This document shows, piece after piece, positions 1 to 8,721 of a stretch of 56,934 nt of DNA (its first letter is position 1; every line of letters starts with the position of its first letter). The notes under the pieces are model-generated. The model saw nothing but the letters and a program-made list of their open reading frames with translations. It ran no database searches and was not told where the DNA came from. The stretch comes from a virus, in the IMG/VR virus record IMGVR_UViG_3300046804_003678, positions 1 through 56,934 of that record; one strand, written 5' to 3'. Position numbers and translations under genes: made by a program.

Positions 1-1
1 C

Positions 2-9
2 AATAAATA
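2..9 (+). promoter_or_regulatory. probable late promoter -10 box
   Basis: AATAAATA matches 7 of 8 positions of the T4 late box TATAAATA and lies 28 bases before the first start codon. The window starts here, so upstream context is missing. The same gene family at 12722 is followed by a perfect late box, which supports late expression of this region. Confidence 0.45.
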
Positions 10-37
10 CTAATAAACATATAGGAGAAAATATAAA

Positions 38-397
38 ATGAGTCACTTTGCTAATATTGATGATAATAATGTTGTAACACAAGTAATTGTTGCTGAACAA
101 GATTTCATTAATTCTGGCGCAGTTGGTGATCCTTCTAAATGGATTCAGACTAGCTATAATACATCCGGGGGTCAGCATAAAAACGGAGGAACACCTCTTC
201 GTAAGAACTATGCCGGAATTGGATATTCTTATGATGTATCTCGTGATGCATTTATTCCACCAAAACCATATGATAGTTGGGTTTTAGATGAAGACACTTG
301 CTGGTGGACAGCTCCAACACCTATGCCAACAGATGGCAAGCTGTATCAATGGAATGAACTTGGTATGGTATGGGAAGAAGTAGTGTTGCCTGAGTAA
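38..397 (+). CDS. small fibre-associated protein, copy 1
   Basis: A 119-aa protein of a type common beside tail-fibre genes of cyanophage-like T4 phages; its role there is usually left as hypothetical or fibre-associated. An N-terminal half with MSHFANIDDNN and VIVAEQDFINSGAVGD precedes a Trp-rich C-terminus (WVLDEDTCWWTAP, YQWNELGMVWEE). AGGAG precedes the start. A closely similar 119-aa paralogue lies at 12722-13081, and both are followed by the same promoter and palindrome. No signal peptide or membrane segment is visible. A role as adaptor, chaperone or minor fibre protein is inference from position. Confidence 0.8.
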   Translation: MSHFANIDDNNVVTQVIVAEQDFINSGAVGDPSKWIQTSYNTSGGQHKNGGTPLRKNYAGIGYSYDVSRDAFIPPKPYDSWVLDEDTCWWTAPTPMPTDGKLYQWNELGMVWEEVVLPE

Positions 398-398
398 C

Positions 399-422
399 TA
401 TAAATATACTAGAAAATCTAGT
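399..422 (+). promoter_or_regulatory. late promoter followed by a palindrome
   Basis: A perfect TATAAATA late box (399-406) is followed at 408-422 by the inverted repeat ACTAGA-AAA-TCTAGT, and the fibre gene starts at 438. The 30 bases 393-422 recur exactly at 13077-13106 before the second fibre cluster. The late box is the gp55-dependent type known from T4. The palindrome's role (start-site region, 5' mRNA hairpin or recombination site) is unknown. Confidence 0.75.
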
Positions 423-437
423 AATTCAGGTTAAAAA

Positions 438-1814
438 ATGGCAATTAACTTTCCAAGCAATCCAGCAAATAATGACGTTTATAGTTTTAATGGCAAAACC
501 TGGTATTGGGCAAATAATAATGGTGTTTGGCTAGTTAATACATATGGCCAGTCTGCAACATTGAACGTTATTGTTGCTAATAATATTACATCAAATTTTA
601 TCAATCTAGATTTAGGTTATATTACGGTAGGAAATTCTACCGTAAATACCGTCATTGGAAACTCTTATATTACCATAAACGGAAGCAGCGCAGTCTCTAA
701 TAATTATGCTGTCACTTCTTTAGTTTCTAATAATTACTTAATTAACGGATCGATTACTCATAATAGTAATGTTACAATAGCTAATACATTAACATTAGGC
801 AATACTACTGTTTATACTGTATTATCAAACAGCAGCATTAGCGTAGGTAATAGCACAGTTAATGCAGTAATTAATACTACATCTGTTTCTATAAATGGAA
901 ACATTCTTTCGTCTAATGTTTACAATCAAGCTACATATGCATCTAATACGTATTCTACTGCTACGTTTGCTTCTAATGACTATTTTACTTCAGGAACAAT
1001 CTCATTTACTGGAGTAAGAACATTTAACTCCAACGTAGTATTTGGTAATACTCTTATTGCAAATGGAAGTGCTGGTACACAAGGTCAGGTTTTAGCATCA
1101 AATGGTACAGTAGGTTCTCCGTATTGGACAACTATAACTTCATCTGGTGGGGGTTTCAGTAATGGTCAATCTATTGCTGTATCTCTTCTTTCAGTAAACA
1201 CTTCTACGTTTGTTGCTGCTAACCTAAACACTACAAATGCAACTTTTTATGTCCCCTCATATTATAATGCAAACGTAATTATAGCTCCTGGTTCTGTATT
1301 ATCAGCTAATGGTGGTTTTGGATCAGCTGGTCAAGTATTGACATCTAATGGGTCCGTAGGCTCTCCGTACTGGTCAACAGTTTCTGCTGGTGGAGGTAGT
1401 ATTACAGTAACAAACGATACCTCTACAGCATCAAATTTTTATCCTACATTGACTACCGCAACTTCTGGAACAATCAGTGGTATTACAACATCTTCATCTT
1501 ATCTTTATTTTGTACCTTCCACTGGTACTCTTAACTCACAAATATTTAATTCACTTTCTGATATAAACAAAAAAACTAATATAGAAACTATCAATTCATC
1601 AATAGATATAATTAATAAATTGAGAGGTGTTAGTTTTGATTGGAAGGACAATGGTAATCATTCTTATGGTCTGATTGCACAAGAAGTGGAACAAGTAATA
1701 CCTGATATTGTTAGTACTGGACCAGATGGAACAAAAACTCTAAACTATGATGCTTTAATTGGATTCTTAATTGAAGCTATTAAACAATTATCCAATGGTT
1801 ATCTAAAGAGGTAA
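438..1814 (+). CDS. tail fibre protein with S74 chaperone domain
   Basis: A 458-aa Asn/Ser/Thr-rich fibre. The first ~370 residues hold repeated beta-structured segments, including two copies of a G(T/S)QGQVLASNGTVGSPYW-like unit and many VGNSTVN motifs. The last ~85 residues are a peptidase-S74-type intramolecular chaperone: SDINKKTNIE, then LRGVSFDWKDNG, YGLIAQEVEQVIPDIV and LNYDALIGFLIEAIKQL. In such proteins the chaperone assists trimer folding and is usually cut off by itself. It is the first gene after the late promoter and is followed closely by three propeller genes. Receptor binding is inferred. Confidence 0.85.
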   Translation: MAINFPSNPANNDVYSFNGKTWYWANNNGVWLVNTYGQSATLNVIVANNITSNFINLDLGYITVGNSTVNTVIGNSYITINGSSAVSNNYAVTSLVSNNYLINGSITHNSNVTIANTLTLGNTTVYTVLSNSSISVGNSTVNAVINTTSVSINGNILSSNVYNQATYASNTYSTATFASNDYFTSGTISFTGVRTFNSNVVFGNTLIANGSAGTQGQVLASNGTVGSPYWTTITSSGGGFSNGQSIAVSLLSVNTSTFVAANLNTTNATFYVPSYYNANVIIAPGSVLSANGGFGSAGQVLTSNGSVGSPYWSTVSAGGGSITVTNDTSTASNFYPTLTTATSGTISGITTSSSYLYFVPSTGTLNSQIFNSLSDINKKTNIETINSSIDIINKLRGVSFDWKDNGNHSYGLIAQEVEQVIPDIVSTGPDGTKTLNYDALIGFLIEAIKQLSNGYLKR

Positions 1815-1820
1815 TACATA

Positions 1821-2963
1821 ATGCCTGGATTTTTGGTTAATAGTGATACACTAGAAAACGAACTGGTACAATGGAGCGAATTGGGTCTTGATAATACATC
1901 AGGTTATCTTTGGGCAACAGGGGGAAATGGACCTCTTGGTGTTCTTGGTAATAATAGCGCCCTACTAAGATCTAGTCCAGTTCAAATAGGTTCTTTGACA
2001 GACTGGATATCCGTAGCAGAAAATTCTAACGTAGTTGCATTGAGAAAAGATGGAACTTTATGGACATGGGGGTCAAATTTTAATGGTGCATCGGGACAAA
2101 ATACAACTACTCCGTCATCAACTTCAAGTCCAGCTCAAGTAGGATCGCTAACCAACTGGGCTAAGGTTTCTGGTGGCCAATATGGTGTAAGGGCAATAAA
2201 AAAAGATGGTACGTTGTGGGTTTGGGGTGATAATGTCAGCGGAGGGTTAGGAGATAGTACTATTATACCTAAAAGTTCTCCAATTCAAATTGGATCTTTA
2301 ACCGACTGGGCTTTTGTTGTAGCATCTAATAGTCAATCAACTGCTGCTATAAAAACTAATGGAACTTTATGGACTTGGGGTTCTAGTTTTTATGGAAATT
2401 TAGGAAATAGTTCTATATTATCTAGATCTTCTCCCGTTCAGGTTGGAGCTCTTACAGATTGGAAAATATTATCTTGTAGTAGTACTAATGTTAGTTCTGT
2501 AAAGGTTAGTGGAACGTTATGGACATGGGGGTTAAATACTAATGGTCAATTAGGAGATGGTACTATCATTCATAGATCATCTCCTGTTCAAGTAGGATCT
2601 TTAACAGATTGGAAATATCCAATAAATATGTCAGTTAGTTCAGGTTGTTTAAAAACTGATGGAACTTTATGGACCTGGGGCTATAATCATAATGGACAGT
2701 TAGGAAGCAGTACCGTAATACATAGATCTTCGCCCGTACAAGTGGGAGCATTAACAAACTGGTCTTCTATAACCAATCAAGATTATGGTATAGCAGCTGT
2801 TAAAACTGATGGTACATTGTGGACTTGGGGTCATAATTTTCAAGGTCGACTTGGTCAAGGAGATCTTGTTCATAGAAGTAGTCCTACACAAGTTGGAGCA
2901 TTAACTACGTGGAAGAAAGTTTTAGGAGCGGGTTCGTTTACTTCCTATGCTCTGTCATATTAA
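1821..2963 (+). CDS. RCC1-repeat propeller protein A
   Basis: A 380-aa protein with a short unique N-terminus (about 30 residues) followed by seven RCC1 repeats of about 52 residues, each with a core like DGTLWTWGxNxxGQLG and a link like HRSSPVQVGSLTDW. Seven repeats is the number needed for one closed seven-bladed RCC1 beta-propeller. RCC1 is a binding scaffold in cellular proteins. Here the setting among fibre genes suggests a virion-surface or receptor-binding role, but that is inference. It shares a 51-bp exact DNA repeat with propeller C at 4831 and a 32-bp one with propeller B. Confidence 0.85.
   Translation: MPGFLVNSDTLENELVQWSELGLDNTSGYLWATGGNGPLGVLGNNSALLRSSPVQIGSLTDWISVAENSNVVALRKDGTLWTWGSNFNGASGQNTTTPSSTSSPAQVGSLTNWAKVSGGQYGVRAIKKDGTLWVWGDNVSGGLGDSTIIPKSSPIQIGSLTDWAFVVASNSQSTAAIKTNGTLWTWGSSFYGNLGNSSILSRSSPVQVGALTDWKILSCSSTNVSSVKVSGTLWTWGLNTNGQLGDGTIIHRSSPVQVGSLTDWKYPINMSVSSGCLKTDGTLWTWGYNHNGQLGSSTVIHRSSPVQVGALTNWSSITNQDYGIAAVKTDGTLWTWGHNFQGRLGQGDLVHRSSPTQVGALTTWKKVLGAGSFTSYALSY
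2556..2606 (+). repeat. 51-bp exact direct repeat shared by RCC1 genes A and C
   Basis: Bases 2556-2606 recur exactly at 5728-5778. Both copies start on a codon boundary of their own gene, so recombination between them would give an in-frame A/C chimera. A second exact repeat of 32 bp joins gene A (2874-2905) with gene B (4295-4326). Confidence 0.9.
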
Positions 2964-2985
2964 TTAATATAATGAGGTTAATAAA

Positions 2986-3651
2986 ATGTATTATTCTTTG
3001 ATTAGAAACAATAAAATAGAATTAGGACCGCGTATATGGTCATGGTCAGCTTTTTATGATTATCTCATAGAAGAATCTCTTGACACTTCTACATTACCTA
3101 AAACTGCGCCCGACCAACCAATCGTAACGGATGATTGGAAGATATTACCTACAGCTGCACCTACAATGCCAAACAACATGAATGAACCGTTTGAACAGCT
3201 AGCTGGGCCATTTTGGACAATAAATGAAAACGATGTTACAGGATATTACGATGTTGCTCCTGTAGATATTGATGCGATTAAAGGTATACTAAGAGCAAAA
3301 GTAGCAGATAATAGATATAAATTGGAAATAAAAGAATTTAATTATAATTTAAATGGTAACAATGTTACTGTAAACACAAACAGAGAAGTTAGAAATAATT
3401 ATTTTATGAAATATCTTGAACTAGATTCAGACGAAACTATACAATGGAAATTTAATCAAGGTTGGTTTGAAACAAGTAAAAATGATTTTAAAAATATTAA
3501 CATTATGTTAAAAAATCAAATACAAGCTAGTTTTGATTGGGAATTACAAGTTAATCAGCAAATAGATAATTGTACATCGGTTGATCAATTAAAACTAATA
3601 GAAACTAGACATTCTTCTCAAATTCCTTCAGATCCTTTACATGCCAGCTAA
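2986..3651 (+). CDS. DUF4376-like tail-fibre-associated protein
   Basis: A 221-aa protein between two RCC1 genes. The C-terminal ~120 residues (LRAKVADNRYKLEIKEFNYN, then VNTNREVRNNYFMKYLELD, TIQWKFNQGWFE) resemble the DUF4376/tail-fibre-assembly type, where a short modified-beta region precedes a helical IQWK(F/T) segment. The N-terminal part (MYYSLIRNNKIELGPRIWSW) looks like the conserved opening of phage fibre-associated proteins. It overlaps propeller B by 11 bases, suggesting translational coupling. Chaperone or adaptor for the neighbouring propellers is an inference. Confidence 0.6.
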   Translation: MYYSLIRNNKIELGPRIWSWSAFYDYLIEESLDTSTLPKTAPDQPIVTDDWKILPTAAPTMPNNMNEPFEQLAGPFWTINENDVTGYYDVAPVDIDAIKGILRAKVADNRYKLEIKEFNYNLNGNNVTVNTNREVRNNYFMKYLELDSDETIQWKFNQGWFETSKNDFKNINIMLKNQIQASFDWELQVNQQIDNCTSVDQLKLIETRHSSQIPSDPLHAS

Positions 3652-4831
3652 TACCGTTAATTATCAAGAGTCAGGTGTTGATATTAGTGAAAAATACATA
3701 GGTATTGATGATGCTTGGAGGATTGACCCATCTTATTTTAATAAAGATGGTTCAGATATTTTAGGATATGGTGGATTATGGACTTGGGGATATAACACCA
3801 CTGGAAGTCTTGGCAGCGGAGTTGTAACTCATAGATCTTCTCCTGTTCAAGTTGGATCTACAACAAATTGGAAAAAAATATCTTCTGGGGGTGGTGGTTC
3901 TGCTTATGCTATTAAAATTGATGGTAGTTTGTGGGCATGGGGTGATAACACACAATTCTCCCTAGGAACTGGAAATGCTATACACCGATCTAGTCCTGTG
4001 CAAATAGGTTCGATTACACAATGGAAATCCGTAACACCCGGCGGCGATTTTACATATTTCTTAAGAAACAATCAAACATTGTGGGCATGTGGGTATAATT
4101 TATATGGCCAAATAGGGAACGGTGTTTCTTCTTTTTCTGTGAGAATATCTTCTCCTATACAGGTTGGAGCTCTGACAGATTGGTCCTTTTTAGCTGCAGG
4201 TGGGGGGTCTGGATATGCTATAAAAACAGATGGCACTTTATGGACCTGGGGAGCTAATAATATTGGGCAGCTAGGTCAAGGAGATACTGTTCACAGAAGT
4301 AGTCCTACACAAGTTGGAGCATTAACAGACTGGTCATGGGTTGCAGGTGAAAATAATAGTTCTGCAGGTATTAGAAATGATGGAACGTTGTGGACATGGG
4401 GGGGAAACACTTTTGGTCAATTGGGACAAGGAGATTTTGTTCATAGAAGTAGTCCAACTCAGGTTGGCTCTCTTACTGATTGGTATTCAGTATCCTCTAT
4501 GAGTGTTGGTTATGGTTTTACTAAAACTGATGGTACGCTGTGGACTATAGGTGTTAATAATTATGGTCAAATAGGTGATGGAACTGTCATTCTCAAATCA
4601 TCACCTGTAAAGATAGGAGCTCTGACTAATTGGAGACCTCTAGCTCCTAGTCTAGATGCTCGTACAGCTGGTATCAAAACTGATGGTACTCTGTGGACAT
4701 GGGGGATTAATACTGATGGTTCATTGGGAGACGGAACTGTCATTCACAAATCATCACCTATTCAAGTAGGTTCATTATCTACGTGGAAAAATGTTGGTAT
4801 ATTAGGGGCAGCTATTGGGGCAATTAAATAA
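3641..4831 (+). CDS. RCC1-repeat propeller protein B
   Basis: A 396-aa protein with an N-terminal unique segment of about 45 residues (MPANTVNYQESGVDISEKYI) and seven RCC1 repeats, counted from seven SSP(V/I/T)(Q/K)(V/I)G linkers. It starts inside the end of the DUF4376-like gene, and its stop overlaps the start of propeller C by one base. Repeats are close to those of A and C, but the N-terminal tails differ, as expected if the tails select different attachment points. Function on the virion is inferred from location. Confidence 0.85.
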   Translation: MPANTVNYQESGVDISEKYIGIDDAWRIDPSYFNKDGSDILGYGGLWTWGYNTTGSLGSGVVTHRSSPVQVGSTTNWKKISSGGGGSAYAIKIDGSLWAWGDNTQFSLGTGNAIHRSSPVQIGSITQWKSVTPGGDFTYFLRNNQTLWACGYNLYGQIGNGVSSFSVRISSPIQVGALTDWSFLAAGGGSGYAIKTDGTLWTWGANNIGQLGQGDTVHRSSPTQVGALTDWSWVAGENNSSAGIRNDGTLWTWGGNTFGQLGQGDFVHRSSPTQVGSLTDWYSVSSMSVGYGFTKTDGTLWTIGVNNYGQIGDGTVILKSSPVKIGALTNWRPLAPSLDARTAGIKTDGTLWTWGINTDGSLGDGTVIHKSSPIQVGSLSTWKNVGILGAAIGAIK

Positions 4832-6021
4832 TGGCAATAAAATATAATGCCAATTCAATCTTATTTGAAAGTATATTTTTACCTAGATCATATACAAACT
4901 TATATCTACAAAATTATCCATCAGCTTTCAATGCTCAAATGTGGGAATGGGGAGATAATGCATTTGGTCAACTTGGACAAAATAATGTAACACATAGATC
5001 ATCTCCAGTTCAAGTAGGTTCAATAACTGGATGGAAAACGGTATCCTCTAATTTTCATTGTTTGGCTGTTAAATATGATGGAACACTGTGGTCATGGGGA
5101 AGAAATACATGGGGTGAACTAGGAGATAATTCTGTAATACACAGATCATCTCCAGTTCAAATTGGTGCATTAACTAATTGGTCACAAATTACAGCTGTTC
5201 AATCTGGAAGTAGCATAGCTATCAAAACAGATGGTTCACTTTGGGGATGGGGACAAGGTAGCTATGGTCAAATTGGTAATGGTTCAGTCCAGACTTTTTC
5301 TAGTCCGGTTCAAGTAGGTTCACTTACTAACTGGTTATTGCTAGCATCCGGTCAAGATCATATTATTGCTATAAAATCTGATTATTCACTTTGGGCCTGG
5401 GGTCACGGGCGAGATGGAGGATTGGGTGACGGTACAATAGTTAATAAATCAACTCCTGTTCAAATAGGCACACTATATAATTGGTCTAAAATATCAGCTG
5501 GAGGATATAGTTCTGCAGCAATAAAAACAGATGGTACTTTGTGGGCATGGGGACAAAATAACAATGGTCATGTAGGAAATGGAACTGTTATTCCAAGATC
5601 ATCTCCTGTTCAAATTGGTTCGTTGACAAATTGGAGAACTATATCAATAGGAGGAGCTGGAACTTCTGCTATTAAAACCGATGGTACTTTATGGTCGTGG
5701 GGTCCTAATCTAACTGGGCAGCTGGGTGATGGTACTATCATTCATAGATCATCTCCTGTTCAAGTAGGATCTTTAACAAATTGGAAACTATCTTCTGTTA
5801 CAGGACACAATGGAGCCAGCTTACAAAGAGGAACATTTTCAGCTATTAAAACCAATGGTACATTGTGGGTATGGGGACAAAACGGCGTTTATGGTTTATT
5901 GGGTAACAATGATGCAAGTCCTAACACAGATGTATCATCTCCAGTTCAAGTAGGATCACTCAATTACTGGAAAACTTTGCCTTCAAGACAACCAGATTCT
6001 AATCTTATAGCCTTTGCATAA
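4831..6021 (+). CDS. RCC1-repeat propeller protein C
   Basis: A 396-aa protein with a unique N-terminus (MAIKYNANSILFESIFLPRS) then seven RCC1 repeats beginning near residue 35 (MWEWGDNAFGQLGQN). It is the third and last propeller gene in the unit; the start codon overlaps the stop of propeller B (TAATG). It carries the partner of the 51-bp repeat found in propeller A. Short sequence deviations occur mainly in the loops after WGxN, where a propeller would contact ligands. Virion adhesion is inference. Confidence 0.85.
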   Translation: MAIKYNANSILFESIFLPRSYTNLYLQNYPSAFNAQMWEWGDNAFGQLGQNNVTHRSSPVQVGSITGWKTVSSNFHCLAVKYDGTLWSWGRNTWGELGDNSVIHRSSPVQIGALTNWSQITAVQSGSSIAIKTDGSLWGWGQGSYGQIGNGSVQTFSSPVQVGSLTNWLLLASGQDHIIAIKSDYSLWAWGHGRDGGLGDGTIVNKSTPVQIGTLYNWSKISAGGYSSAAIKTDGTLWAWGQNNNGHVGNGTVIPRSSPVQIGSLTNWRTISIGGAGTSAIKTDGTLWSWGPNLTGQLGDGTIIHRSSPVQVGSLTNWKLSSVTGHNGASLQRGTFSAIKTNGTLWVWGQNGVYGLLGNNDASPNTDVSSPVQVGSLNYWKTLPSRQPDSNLIAFA

Positions 6022-6058
6022 ATATTAAGTTGAAATTATTTTTTGCTTAAATTAAAAT
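6017..6058 (+). promoter_or_regulatory. overlapping late-like and sigma-70-like promoters of the sugar cassette
   Basis: CATAAATA (6017-6024) is one base off the T4 late box. A sigma-70-like promoter follows: TTGAAA (6030-6035), 17-bp spacer, TAAAAT (6053-6058), about 28 bases ahead of the methyltransferase start. An alternative TTGCTT/TAATAT pair with 17-bp spacing overlaps it, but would start too near the ribosome site. The leader ending GAAAGGTTTTGTTATG nearly matches the hldE leader on the other strand. Confidence 0.5.
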
Positions 6059-6086
6059 ATGTTATTAATATGTGAAAGGTTTTGTT

Positions 6087-6632
6087 ATGAAAATTAACAT
6101 TGGTGCTGGCTATAAAAAATTTGATGGGTTTGTAAACGTAGACAATGACCCAAACTGCGATCCAGATTATATTGTAAATTTGGAAACAGATAAACTTCCT
6201 TTTGAAGATAATTCAGTAGAAAAGGTTATCGCTCATCATATTTTAGAGCATATCGGTGATGGATATTTGAATCTAATTAAAGAATTGTATCGAGTATGTA
6301 AACATGGAGCAATTATAGATGTTAGGGTTCCATACCATCACCACGAAGTATTTTATAATGATCCTACTCACAAGAGACCTATCACAATTGAAGGTCTTAG
6401 AATGTTTTCTAAAAAATTTAATCAAAGAGATATAGATATAGGGTCTGCAACATCTACATTAGGTATTATGTTAGATGTAGATTTTGAAATAATTAATTAT
6501 GACTATGTGCACGATAGTTTTTATGATGAGATTATTCCTAAAAATACTCCAGAACAAAATGCAAGGTTGTTAAGAGAAGCGCTTAACACAACAATAGAAG
6601 CTCATGCAGTTTTAACTGTTGTAAAGGAATAA
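6087..6632 (+). CDS. SAM-dependent methyltransferase-like protein
   Basis: A 181-aa class I methyltransferase-like protein. INIGAGYKKFDGFVNVD is a shortened SAM-binding motif I with the acidic residue at the end of strand 2. LPFEDNSVEKVIAHHILEHI and LIKELYRVCKHGAIIDVRVP match the type-11 (UbiE/sugar methyltransferase) pattern. The ATG at 6087 is chosen because GAAAGG lies 7 bases upstream; an upstream in-frame GTG has no good site. It opens a run of sugar-transferase genes, so O-methylation of a glycan is a reasonable but unproven role. Confidence 0.75.
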   Translation: MKINIGAGYKKFDGFVNVDNDPNCDPDYIVNLETDKLPFEDNSVEKVIAHHILEHIGDGYLNLIKELYRVCKHGAIIDVRVPYHHHEVFYNDPTHKRPITIEGLRMFSKKFNQRDIDIGSATSTLGIMLDVDFEIINYDYVHDSFYDEIIPKNTPEQNARLLREALNTTIEAHAVLTVVKE

Positions 6633-6634
6633 AA

Positions 6635-7954
6635 ATGCACCTTTCAGCTGTTGTAAAATTTCTTAAAAATACAGATGAACTACAAACTGCAAAGGTACTA
6701 CTTGATACGTTTGCGAAGTATGCTAATGGTTTGGATCAATATGATGAACTTGCAATGCTCTATCAGGAAATCAAATGTTATGATGTTTCTTTGAAAATGC
6801 TTCACAAATGCATATCTATGGCTAACAATCGAGAAATGTATACAATAAGATCCAATTTGGCAAAGGTTTTAAATCATTCAAACGACCCTCACAAGGCGTT
6901 AGAGTATAGTTTAATGAATTTAGAAATGGATCCAAATAATTACGATACTGTGATGGAAATTTCATTTTCATATTACTTAATGGGAAATAAAGAAAAATCT
7001 TATCAGATTCAAAATGAGCTTCTTGAAAAAGATATAGATGTGTCTCTTAAAAAAAGAATCATGTATAATATGGGAACTTTCCAGATGGAGCGTGGAAAGT
7101 TTAAAGAAGGTATTCGTAATATGATTATGGGAGGTCGAGGTATTGGTATATGGCCTCCTATGAAAAAACCATTTCCAAAATGGGATGGTGTTTCTAATGA
7201 TAAAACATTAGTAATATATGGTGAGGCTGGTATAGGTGATGAATTAATTAATGTCAGATTTTCTAATGAACTTAACAAAAGAAATATCAAACATATATGG
7301 GTAAGTTTAAGAAAAGATCTATCTAAAATTTTTAACGATAATGCAATTAAATCTATACACTCTAGTGTCAACTTAGATCCCACAGAAGAATATTATTTTA
7401 TAGAAGCAATGTCACTTCCAATATATCTTGAGCTAGAAGAACAACAATTGTGGACAGGTGCATATCTTAGACCTAATCAAAATTTTATAGATAAGTGGAA
7501 GAATATTTTACCAAAAGACTTTATTACTTTGCGTTGGAGTGGTAATCCTTATTATGATCAAGATCTCCATAGGTTTGTTGATAGAGATATTCTAGTAGAT
7601 AGATTTGCTAAATTTAATTTACCAATGATATCTCTACAAATTGATAAAAAGAACGAAGATTCAAGATTGTTAGATGTAGATATCAAATCATGGGAAGATA
7701 CGCTAGCTATTCAATATCTTGCAAAATGTAACATAACAAGTTGTACAAGCACTGCACATTCTGCAGCTGCTATGAATGTTAATACAATTATTATTCCTCC
7801 AATTGCAACTTACTATCCCTGGATAACAATGAGAGATAGAATACATTCATATTGGTATGGTGATAAAGCAGTATTGTTTCCTCAAACAGAACACAAGAAC
7901 TGGACAACACCTGTAAATCAAGCAGCAGAGTATTTTGAAAATAATATACTATGA
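6635..7954 (+). CDS. TPR protein with GT9/heptosyltransferase-like domain
   Basis: A 439-aa two-part protein. Residues ~1-155 are helical TPR-like repeats (LLDTFAKYANGLDQYDELAM, LAKVLNHSNDPHKALEYSLM). Residues ~185-430 resemble a GT-B glycosyltransferase of the GT9/TPR group: LVIYGEAGIGDELINVRFSN, LRWSGNPYYDQDLHR, and CNITSCTSTAHSAAAMNV, the usual substrate-nucleotide region. GT9 enzymes include ADP-heptose:LPS heptosyltransferases, and TPR-like fusions occur in protein O-glycosyltransferases. The presence of hldE and hldD 3 kb away supports ADP-heptose as donor, which is inference. It overlaps the next gene by 4 bases. Confidence 0.7.
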   Translation: MHLSAVVKFLKNTDELQTAKVLLDTFAKYANGLDQYDELAMLYQEIKCYDVSLKMLHKCISMANNREMYTIRSNLAKVLNHSNDPHKALEYSLMNLEMDPNNYDTVMEISFSYYLMGNKEKSYQIQNELLEKDIDVSLKKRIMYNMGTFQMERGKFKEGIRNMIMGGRGIGIWPPMKKPFPKWDGVSNDKTLVIYGEAGIGDELINVRFSNELNKRNIKHIWVSLRKDLSKIFNDNAIKSIHSSVNLDPTEEYYFIEAMSLPIYLELEEQQLWTGAYLRPNQNFIDKWKNILPKDFITLRWSGNPYYDQDLHRFVDRDILVDRFAKFNLPMISLQIDKKNEDSRLLDVDIKSWEDTLAIQYLAKCNITSCTSTAHSAAAMNVNTIIIPPIATYYPWITMRDRIHSYWYGDKAVLFPQTEHKNWTTPVNQAAEYFENNIL

Positions 7955-8721
7955 AAATTGCAGTTGCAGTAAGAACTTGTGGTCAGGTATTCCATTGGTG
8001 GAATGATCCAGATAGAATAGTAAACGTCTCAAAACCATCGTTGGTACTTACCAGTTTAAATAGTCTTTGTAGGACTATAAAAAATAGCAAACATGATATA
8101 ATTCTTAGTATACACGATGATAATTCAGGGGAACAATTCTTATCTAGTTTGGATCAACTTATAAAATTCTACTCTATAGAATATCAATTGATACAAACTG
8201 AACCAAAAGGAAATTGTATATCACAGTATAATTGGCTAAAGCAACAACATTGTGATTATGTATATCTAATGGAAGATGATTACTTGCATACAGAGCATGG
8301 ATTGGATACTATGTTAAATGCGTGTGAATATATGCAGGAATTTGAACCAAATGATTTAGGTGGTTATGCTGTATTTCCTATGAATCACCCACATAGATAT
8401 AGAAAAAACTTTATCTATAGTAGTTATATTTTTATTATTGATAATAGATATTGGAGATCAATTACACATACTTCTGCATCTTTTTTTATTAGTAAAAAAG
8501 ATTTTACTACCTATGATGAGTATATGAGAATCAATGCATACAGCTGGAGTGAAAGAGTAGAAGAAGATAAAGCAATCAATTTATTTTGGAATATGGGTAA
8601 AGTGAGATTGTTGTGCCCTATAAACAGTCTTGCATGGCATATTGCAGATAAGACCCATGAAGATAAAATAAATGATTGGAAGAGTGTGTGGGATCAAAAT
8701 TTTGTAGAGTATAAAATATGA
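7951..8721 (+). CDS. GT-A type glycosyltransferase
   Basis: A 256-aa protein with glycosyltransferase-family-2-like layout: MKIAVAVRTCG start, SLNSLCRTIKNSKHDIILSIHDDNSG (strand with acidic nucleotide-binding residues), and YVYLMEDDYLHTEHG, a DXD-like metal site (EDD). The C-terminal half contains a helix-rich acceptor region with several Trp and His residues (SLAWHIADKTHED). No membrane helix is seen, so it is probably cytoplasmic. ATGA overlaps with both neighbours indicate coupled translation. Donor and acceptor are unknown. Confidence 0.65.
   Translation: MKIAVAVRTCGQVFHWWNDPDRIVNVSKPSLVLTSLNSLCRTIKNSKHDIILSIHDDNSGEQFLSSLDQLIKFYSIEYQLIQTEPKGNCISQYNWLKQQHCDYVYLMEDDYLHTEHGLDTMLNACEYMQEFEPNDLGGYAVFPMNHPHRYRKNFIYSSYIFIIDNRYWRSITHTSASFFISKKDFTTYDEYMRINAYSWSERVEEDKAINLFWNMGKVRLLCPINSLAWHIADKTHEDKINDWKSVWDQNFVEYKI

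Noticed and set aside
1900-6000. Regularly spaced DNA repeats that could suggest a CRISPR-like array
   Set aside because: The repeats are diverged, lie in three open frames and encode RCC1 blades of about 52 residues; spacing follows codons, and there are no unique spacers between exact repeats.
6021-6050. Terminator after the third RCC1 gene (TTAAG...CTTAA)
   Set aside because: The possible stem has only five AT pairs with a long loop and overlaps a better supported promoter.
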